DNA from: an uncultured bacterium
Lineage (GTDB): Bacteria; Actinomycetota; Coriobacteriia; Coriobacteriales; Coriobacteriaceae
Assembly (NCBI GenBank): GCA_905215205.1
Contig: CAJMPK010000040.1
Span: forward strand, 1 to 10,612
Direction: 5' to 3'
Length of the DNA: 10,612 nt
Of the stretch, positions 5,640 to 10,612 are shown piece after piece. Each line of letters starts with the position of its first letter. Within the stretch, counting starts at the first letter, position 1. The position numbers were made by a program, and so were the translations under genes. The notes under the pieces were generated by a model. It had not been told where the DNA came from. It worked only from the letters and a program-made list of their open reading frames with translations, and made no database searches.

Positions 5640-7268
5640 ATGGACAAAGCGGATTTAGTCATCAAAAGTAATGCTGTGTTCACTGGTGACGGGCTGGCAC
5701 CGTTCAAGGGCGGCGTTGCCATCGCGGGTGACAGAATTGTTGCGTGCGGCGAAGATAAGTACCTCGACGCTTTTATCGGGTCCGATACCGAGGTGCGCGA
5801 CTATGGCGATAAGCTCGTCATGCCTGGCATTATCGATTCACACACTCACTATGCCCAGGGCGCTTTTTTGACCGATCCCGATTTCGCCGTCAATCTCATC
5901 GATTGCACAAGCTTCGAGCAGTGTATGGAACGCGTGCAGGCGTTTGCCAAAGACCACCCGAACAACGAGTGGATCGTGGGCTGTCAGGTTATCCAGTTCC
6001 AGTGGGACGTGCCCGAGATGCCTACGGCGACAATGATCGATGAGTACATTTCGGACCGTCCGGTCTTTTTGCAGCAGGTTGACATGCACACGTTTAGTGC
6101 CAACACCTGTGCAATCGAGAAAATCGGCGTTACTGCTGAAACGCCAGACCCATCAGGCGGCAAGATTCTTAAGGATGAAGCTGGCAACCCCACTGGGGTC
6201 TTCTCGAACAACGCGGGAGCCCTTTTCATGGATGAGGTATACAATCCTGCCCCCGAGGTGGCTAGTGCTTCCTTTGCCAAGACTGCGCATCGCGCCAACG
6301 CCCTCGGCATTACAACAGTCGGCATGGTTAACCCCACTTTTGTGAGCATGGATAACCCCTATAAATTCCTTGCGGAACTCAACCGCAAGGGCGAGCATCC
6401 GTTGCGCGTGTTCATGTACACAGACCTTTTTGAGAACGAGGCCATGACGCTCGAGGAGATTCGGGCGAAATACGACTTCCCGGGCACGCAAGTCGAGTGG
6501 CATGGCTTTAAGCAGTTCATTGACGGCGTGTGTTCCGATCATACTGCTTGGATGCTCGAGCCCTATGCTAATGCTCCCGAGACCTGTGGCGAGCCGGCTG
6601 AGGATCCAGAGCGCGTGCGCAAAGCCATCCTTAAAGCGCTTGAGTGGGGTGTCGACACGCGCATCCATGCCATAGGCGATCGTTCCGTACGCTTTATCCT
6701 GGACTGCTTCGAGGAGGGTGAGAAGCGTTACGGTCTTATGGGCTGTCGTCACTCCATGGAGCACAACGAGACTGTTCAACCTGAGGATTTGCCGCGCTAT
6801 GCGGAACTCGGCGTTTGTCCGGCCATGCAGCCGTGGCATATGCTGCTTGATATGGCCGACTTGGCAAAGGACGATGCCGTTGGCCCCGAGCGCGCGGCGC
6901 TCTCGTGGCCAATTCATAGCCTGCTTGCGAGCGGTGCCTGCGTGCATTTGGGCTCCGACTTCCCGGTTGTGGGGCTTGAGCCTATGGAGGAAGTCTATGG
7001 CGCGGTCTATCGCATGCTCGAGGACGGATCTAATCCTGAGGGTTGGTTCCCCGAGGAGCGAATCACCATGGCCGAGGCCCTGCGCGCATACACCTACGGC
7101 GCTGCCTACGCTATGCATGCTGAGGACCGCATCGGCACACTCGCCTGCGGCAAGCAAGCCGACATCTGCGTACTCGACCGCAATCTCTTTACCTGCGAGC
7201 CGGCAGAGGTTCTCGGCGCCACGGCTGAGCTTACGGTGATCGCCGGTAAGGTCGTCTACGAGAAATAG
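5640..7268 (+). CDS. YtcJ-type metal-dependent amidohydrolase (amidohydrolase family 3)
   Basis: A 542-residue cytoplasmic hydrolase. The ATG at 5640 is chosen because GAGGAGG lies five bases before it and the protein then starts at the usual DLVIKSNAVFTGDG beta-strand; the frame is open further up to a TTG at 5463, but that part looks non-coding. Metal-site motifs of the family are present: DSHTH with His68 and His70, GFKQFIDG with Lys291, RIHAIGDR with His343, MEHN with His375, and LGSDFP with Asp440. The N-terminal (1-60) and C-terminal (500-542, IGTL..GKQADICVLD) strands form the typical composite beta-sandwich. The family hydrolyses C-N bonds in amides, formamides and cyclic ureas; the substrate here is unknown. 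The stop is 39 bases before the MATE gene with no terminator between, so they are probably co-transcribed, suggesting that the exporter handles the substrate or product. Regulation by the upstream membrane LuxR protein is plausible. Confidence 0.88.
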   Translation: MDKADLVIKSNAVFTGDGLAPFKGGVAIAGDRIVACGEDKYLDAFIGSDTEVRDYGDKLVMPGIIDSHTHYAQGAFLTDPDFAVNLIDCTSFEQCMERVQAFAKDHPNNEWIVGCQVIQFQWDVPEMPTATMIDEYISDRPVFLQQVDMHTFSANTCAIEKIGVTAETPDPSGGKILKDEAGNPTGVFSNNAGALFMDEVYNPAPEVASASFAKTAHRANALGITTVGMVNPTFVSMDNPYKFLAELNRKGEHPLRVFMYTDLFENEAMTLEEIRAKYDFPGTQVEWHGFKQFIDGVCSDHTAWMLEPYANAPETCGEPAEDPERVRKAILKALEWGVDTRIHAIGDRSVRFILDCFEEGEKRYGLMGCRHSMEHNETVQPEDLPRYAELGVCPAMQPWHMLLDMADLAKDDAVGPERAALSWPIHSLLASGACVHLGSDFPVVGLEPMEEVYGAVYRMLEDGSNPEGWFPEERITMAEALRAYTYGAAYAMHAEDRIGTLACGKQADICVLDRNLFTCEPAEVLGATAELTVIAGKVVYEK

Positions 7269-7307
7269 CCCCACAGTCTTTCAATCTCTCAAGGAAAGGG
7301 GAGAACC

Positions 7308-8690
7308 ATGGCAGAAGAAACAACCGCTGTCGTTGGGGAGGAGCATGAGCTCGCCTCAAAGCCGATTCCAGAACTCGTGCGCCGCTACACAATTGTGACC
7401 GGTCAGGGCATGCTCGCGCAGATCATTATGGTCGTGCTCGAGGGTCTCGTGATGGGCTGGGGCCTGGGCGCTCACGGTCTTGCTTGCGTCTCGATCATCA
7501 TGTCTGTCGAGTACATCAATCTGGCCTTCGGCAATCTCTTCGGTACGGGCGTGCCGGCCGTCGTGGGCAATCTGCTCGGCGCCGGCGACATCAAGGGGGC
7601 GAGTAAGGCATTTAGCCAGGGTTTCTGGCTCACGGCGATTGTTTCGGTCCTGCTCGCCGTCGTGATGGCAGTCTTCACCGAGCCCATCTGTGCATTCTTT
7701 GGTGCAACGCCCGATATCATGGCTGACACGGTCGCCGGCGTGCGCACGTTTGCCGTGCTATTGCCGCTCACGGTCATCGGCCAGATGGTTACCGCTGTTA
7801 TGCGCGTCGATGAGAAGGTCCAGGTCCAGGCAAATCTCATGACCGTATCTGCCATCGTTGCCATCTGCTGGCTCGCGCTCTCGACCTTCGTGCTCAAGCT
7901 TGGCGTCATGGGTGCTGGCGTGTACTATGGCCTGTCCATTGGCATCTGGGCCATCGGCATCTTCTGGTATGTTGGCGGCAAGAAGTCTCAGCTCAAGATT
8001 AACCTGGTCGACCTCAAACTCGACATGGGTATCTGCGGGCAGATCGTTAAGATTGGCTTCCCGTTCTTCCTGGTCCAGGGTGCGACATTCGTCTTCAATA
8101 CCGTTGCCAACTCGCTGCTCGGCACGCTTGGCGGTGACATGGGTTCGCTCTACATCGCTGCATTCGGCGTAATCAACGGCTACATTCTCTACATCACCAT
8201 GATGGTCGCCCAGTGCTTCTCCTATGGTTTGCAGCCCATCGCTGCCTTCAATGCCGGTGCCAAGGCATGGGCGCGTCTTAAGGAGACGCTCTCCTGCACG
8301 CTTAAGTACCAGGTTGTGACGCTGGCGCTGGTCACCGTTGTACTCTGGCTTGCCGCCACGCCGGTGTGTGCCTTCTTTGCCGGCAGCGATCCCGCGCTCG
8401 TTGAGGTTGCCGCCAACGCAACGCGTACCGTCATCCTGGCTGTTGCCCTGGGCTATCTTGCCATGACCATGTCGATGTACTTCCAGGCGAACGAGAAGGT
8501 GGGTATCGCCACGTTCTGCGGCCTGCTCCGTTACGTGATCTGTTCCGTACCGCTCATGTACTTGCTTGGCAGCATGATGGGCGCGCAGGGTGTTTGGATT
8601 GCCTTGGTTGCAGCCGATGCCATTACCGGCCTGGTTTCCATTGCACTTGCTGCAAAGGAACAAAAGCGCCTGAATGGGCTCATTGCATAG
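7308..8690 (+). CDS. MATE-family multidrug/metabolite efflux transporter
   Basis: A 460-residue membrane protein with about 12 hydrophobic segments after a hydrophilic N-terminus (1-20), matching the usual size of MATE exporters driven by sodium or proton gradients. A purine-rich binding site (AAGGAAAGGGGAG, 7291-7303) precedes the ATG. Visible family features are a first-lobe GQGMLAQIIMVVLEGLVMGW region, the GNLFGTGVPAVVGNLLGAGD loop (basic/small residues, about 76-94), and an equivalent second-lobe segment with CFSYGLQPIAAFNAGAKAWA (about 303-322), where QP.AAFNAGA is typical of the MepA/DinF-like subgroup. It lies directly behind the amidohydrolase in a likely operon and ends at a strong terminator. 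The exported compound is unknown; in this context a polyamine, guanidino or aromatic amide derivative is possible, but that is inference. Confidence 0.9.
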   Translation: MAEETTAVVGEEHELASKPIPELVRRYTIVTGQGMLAQIIMVVLEGLVMGWGLGAHGLACVSIIMSVEYINLAFGNLFGTGVPAVVGNLLGAGDIKGASKAFSQGFWLTAIVSVLLAVVMAVFTEPICAFFGATPDIMADTVAGVRTFAVLLPLTVIGQMVTAVMRVDEKVQVQANLMTVSAIVAICWLALSTFVLKLGVMGAGVYYGLSIGIWAIGIFWYVGGKKSQLKINLVDLKLDMGICGQIVKIGFPFFLVQGATFVFNTVANSLLGTLGGDMGSLYIAAFGVINGYILYITMMVAQCFSYGLQPIAAFNAGAKAWARLKETLSCTLKYQVVTLALVTVVLWLAATPVCAFFAGSDPALVEVAANATRTVILAVALGYLAMTMSMYFQANEKVGIATFCGLLRYVICSVPLMYLLGSMMGAQGVWIALVAADAITGLVSIALAAKEQKRLNGLIA

Positions 8691-8722
8691 CGTAGGGTCG
8701 CTTCTCATTCAACGGCGAAATC

Positions 8723-8757
8723 AAAGGGCGTTCTCCGCATGGAGGGCGCCCTTTTTT
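8723..8757 (+). terminator. Intrinsic terminator of the amidohydrolase-MATE operon
   Basis: AAAGGGCGTTCTCC (8723-8736) pairs with GGAGGGCGCCCTTT (8741-8754) over 14 positions with two G-U pairs, loop GCAT, followed by more Ts to 8757. It reaches into the stop codon of the converging LuxR gene (8756-8758). It separates the two convergent transcripts. In the reverse direction there is no T-tract beyond the stem, so termination there would be weaker. Confidence 0.9.
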
Positions 8758-9559
8758 ATCGCGGGATGTTTTGCATGGCAGTCATGAGGCCCAGGCGGTT
8801 GCTGACGCCGAGCTTGCGATAGATGGCGTTGACGTGCTTCTTGACGGTTGACTCGCTTATGAATAGCTCGTTTGCCATCTGTTTGTTTGTTTTGCCGTCG
8901 AGCATGAGCCGCATGACTTCGGCTTCGCGCGGTTGGATATTGTGTTCTGCAATGAAAACATTCAGCTGGTTTGTGTCTTCGGTCTGGGTGAGTTTAATGC
9001 CCCGAGGATAGAGGTTGGCGAGCGCGAGGCTCGCGTGCCGAGCGACTTCGAGCAGGATTGCGAGCTCGGTGTCGGTGAAGTCTCCGGCCGTGCGTTCGCG
9101 AAACAGGGTGATGCTTCCCAGCGGGCTGTCGTTGTGCGCGAGCGTGGCCGTACAGCCAAAGTAGACGCCCTGGGGTTCCATCCATTTGCGATAGATGGGC
9201 GTGGCATCGCGTCGCTCGACGTCGACGAGGTCGAGGTCGCGGTAGACGCCGACCTTATGTAGGTCAAAGGACCATGTTGTATAGTCCATCGCGGCGTAGC
9301 GGTTGTAGTAGTCGCTCAGTGCGCGGTCGTCCATTCCGCTGCTTGCGGGGTGGACGTAGCGTGGGGCATCGCTGCCCGCCGCCTCGATCAGGTCGAACAT
9401 GGCGATCCGATGGGGCACGAGTCCTGTCATTCCCTCGAGGGTCTCCTTTTGCAGCATGTCGACACCGCGTGATGCGTGGATCGCGAGCGCGAGCTCGTTG
9501 AGGGCGGTCCAGGTCGTACTGTCCAGCTCAATAGTCTGCTGTTTATTGCATGGGGGCAT
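8756..9559 (-). CDS. LuxR-type transcriptional regulator with a GAF-like N-terminal sensor region
   Basis: A 267-residue soluble protein. I choose the ATG at 9557-9559 because AAAGGA sits six bases before it; the frame is open to an ATG at 9593-9595 but that one has only a weak binding site. The C-terminal 60 residues are a LuxR/GerE helix-turn-helix: IQPREAEVMRLMLDGKTNKQ, then MANELFISESTVKKHVNAIY and RKLGVSNR. The preceding part (about 40-185) has the alternation and closing pattern of a GAF-like sensor (GVYFGCTATLAHND, LGSITLFRERTAGDFTDTE, LLEVARHASLALANL), so it probably binds a small ligand; this is a weaker assignment. It is divergent from aguA copy 2, with 178 bases between the starts containing two dyads, so it most likely regulates that deiminase and itself. 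It differs in architecture from the membrane LuxR protein at 4341. Confidence 0.87.
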   Translation of the reverse strand: MPPCNKQQTIELDSTTWTALNELALAIHASRGVDMLQKETLEGMTGLVPHRIAMFDLIEAAGSDAPRYVHPASSGMDDRALSDYYNRYAAMDYTTWSFDLHKVGVYRDLDLVDVERRDATPIYRKWMEPQGVYFGCTATLAHNDSPLGSITLFRERTAGDFTDTELAILLEVARHASLALANLYPRGIKLTQTEDTNQLNVFIAEHNIQPREAEVMRLMLDGKTNKQMANELFISESTVKKHVNAIYRKLGVSNRLGLMTAMQNIPR

Positions 9560-9621
9560 AGGGCGTCCTTTCCATTGTGGAACCCAGTATGTCATGTTCT
9601 CGGCCTGAATAGAACTTTAGG

Positions 9622-9650
9622 TCAGCGAATGGTATACCGGCGGTCGCTGA
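9622..9650. promoter_or_regulatory. Dyad in the luxR-aguA divergent spacer, possible operator
   Basis: TCAGCGA (9622-9628) and TCGCTGA (9644-9650) form a 7-bp inverted repeat with a 15-base spacer, and the spacer contains the perfect palindrome GGTATACC (9631-9638). It lies roughly mid-way between the two divergent starts, as expected for a regulator binding site. Binding by the neighbouring LuxR protein is inference. Confidence 0.4.
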
Positions 9651-9668
9651 AAGGGGCTCGAGGGACCA

Positions 9669-9697
9669 TTGAGGACATCTCGGTGCGGCTGCATTAT
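9669..9697 (+). promoter_or_regulatory. Possible promoter of aguA copy 2
   Basis: TTGAGG (9669-9674), 17 bases, then CATTAT (9692-9697); four of six matches in each box. Transcription would start near 9704, giving a 5' UTR of about 34 bases. The left arm of the inverted repeat at 9677-9724 lies in the spacer between the boxes. Confidence 0.35.
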
Positions 9698-9724
9698 GGT
9701 CTCGTCAAGCAAAAGCACCGAGAT
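9677..9724. promoter_or_regulatory. 10-bp inverted repeat before aguA copy 2
   Basis: ATCTCGGTGC (9677-9686) is the exact reverse complement of GCACCGAGAT (9715-9724), with 28 bases between. The right arm ends one base before the ribosome binding site AAGGAG (9726-9731). If the promoter at 9669-9697 is real, the arms flank the start point, which fits a DNA operator better than an RNA hairpin. Confidence 0.5.
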
Positions 9725-9737
9725 CAAGGAGCTTGAA

Positions 9738-10612
9738 ATGAAGACTATCTACGAGAGTGAGTCCACGCCTAGGAAGGACGGGTTCTATATGCCCGGCGAG
9801 TATGAGGAGCAGGAGCGCACCTGGATTCTGTGGCCGCACCGCTCCGACGTGTGGCGCTGCGGCGCCAAGCCGGCGCAGAAGGTCTTCACCGAGATCATTA
9901 AGACCGTTGCACGCTTTCAGCCCATCACGGTAGGCGTCAACACCGAAGACTTCCCCGCGGTGTGCGAGATCTTCGACGGTGTTGAGAACGTGCGCGTTAT
10001 CCACATGGAGTACAACGACAGCTGGATTCGCGACCCCGGCCCAGCGTTCCTCGTTAATGACAATGGGGAGGTGGCCCTTTCGCACTTCCACTTTAATGCT
10101 TACGGCGGTTTCATTGACGGCCTGTACTTCCCGTGGGACAAGGACGCTTCTATTGGCCTGCAGGTGGCACAGCTTGAGCAGGTTAACCGTTATCGTCCCG
10201 AGGATTACATCCTCGAGGGCGGCTCGTTCAACTGTGATGGTCAAGGCACCGTCGTGACCACCGAGATGTGTCTGCTCAACGAGGACCGCAACCCGCAGTA
10301 CACCAAGGAGCAGATTGAGAAGAAGCTCTCTGAGTACCTCGGTATCGAGAAAGTTATCTGGATCAAGGACGGTATCGATCCGTACGAAACGAACGGTCAT
10401 GTGGACGACGTCGCATGCTTTAGTGCACCCGGCGAAGTCTGCTGCATGTGGACCGATGATCCCAACCATAAGTTCTACAAGGAGTGCCAGGAGGCGTATA
10501 AGACGCTTTCCGAGACGACGGATGCCCGTGGCCGCAAACTCAAGGTCCACAAGGTAATCATGCCTGCGACCTCGGTATATATGACCGAAGAGGAGGCCAG
10601 CACGATTGATCC
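9738..10612 (+). CDS. aguA: Agmatine deiminase, copy 2 (3' end outside window)
   Basis: The frame is open from ATG 9738 to the window edge (291 full codons), with AAGGAG at 9726-9731 as ribosome binding site. It begins MKTIYESESTPRKDGFYMP and aligns without gaps to copy 1 through residue 180. Seen active-site residues: Trp96 and Asp99 in NDSWIRDPGPAF, Glu160 in LEGGS, His221 and Asp223 in NGHVDD; the nucleophile Cys would lie beyond the window. It keeps the family's Gly-Pro after RD and the RNP motif (184-186), and lacks the 25-residue insertion, so it is the more canonical of the two enzymes. Predicted reaction: agmatine plus water to N-carbamoylputrescine plus ammonia. The divergent LuxR gene and the dyads in the shared spacer suggest ligand-dependent control. 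Whether carbamoyltransferase, kinase or another antiporter follows cannot be seen. Confidence 0.93.
   Translation, partial: MKTIYESESTPRKDGFYMPGEYEEQERTWILWPHRSDVWRCGAKPAQKVFTEIIKTVARFQPITVGVNTEDFPAVCEIFDGVENVRVIHMEYNDSWIRDPGPAFLVNDNGEVALSHFHFNAYGGFIDGLYFPWDKDASIGLQVAQLEQVNRYRPEDYILEGGSFNCDGQGTVVTTEMCLLNEDRNPQYTKEQIEKKLSEYLGIEKVIWIKDGIDPYETNGHVDDVACFSAPGEVCCMWTDDPNHKFYKECQEAYKTLSETTDARGRKLKVHKVIMPATSVYMTEEEASTID

Noticed and set aside
6153..7274. Long minus-strand open frame (373 codons) opposite the amidohydrolase
   Set aside because: Antisense shadow; no domain, and the plus-strand protein has full metal-binding motifs.
7758..8708. Minus-strand open frame (316 codons) opposite the MATE gene
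   Set aside because: Antisense shadow rich in His, Asn, Asp and Gly, as expected opposite membrane-protein codons.
9560..9595. Upstream ATG for the minus-strand LuxR gene
   Set aside because: It has only a weak purine stretch before it, while the ATG at 9557-9559 has AAAGGA at proper spacing.

Overview
The window looks like a piece of a gut actinobacterial chromosome of the Coriobacteriia, probably Collinsella or a close relative. This is inferred from the fairly GC-rich coding sequence, the strong GGAG-type ribosome binding sites, a LuxR regulator with an integral-membrane sensor half, and the gene set. No rRNA, tRNA, CRISPR array or transposase was found.

Layout: (1) 2-493, the C-terminal end of an APC-family amino acid/polyamine antiporter. 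(2) 494-861, a long leader full of hairpins. (3) 862-2067, a first agmatine deiminase (aguA copy 1) with an unusual 25-residue insertion. (4) 2168-2350, two tandem intrinsic terminators followed at once by a 24-bp inverted repeat. (5) 2569-3960, a second, complete antiporter of the same family. (6) 4060-4251 on the minus strand, a small uncharacterised protein with a very good ribosome binding site, divergent from (7) 4341-5333, a membrane-bound LuxR-type regulator. (8) 5640-7268 and 7308-8690, a likely two-gene operon of a YtcJ-type metal-dependent amidohydrolase and a MATE exporter, preceded by a structured leader and closed by a strong terminator. (9) 8756-9559 on the minus strand, a soluble LuxR-type regulator with a GAF-like sensor half, divergent from (10) 9738 to the window end, a second agmatine deiminase (aguA copy 2, cut by the window edge). 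The divergent spacer contains two dyads and a possible promoter.

Working model (inference): the region handles agmatine and perhaps related guanidino or amide compounds. The antiporters would import agmatine in exchange for a product such as putrescine or an amino acid. The two deiminases would hydrolyse agmatine to N-carbamoylputrescine and ammonia. Each of the two LuxR proteins probably controls its neighbours; membrane-bound LuxR regulators (AguR) control agmatine deiminase operons in enterococci and streptococci. Putrescine carbamoyltransferase and carbamate kinase, the usual partners, are not in this window. The amidohydrolase-MATE pair may process and export a related compound, but its substrate cannot be read from the sequence. 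The main oddities are the divergence of aguA copy 1 from copy 2 (insertion, altered active-site neighbourhood, sharp change in codon use), the dense RNA structure in several leaders, and the unknown small protein.
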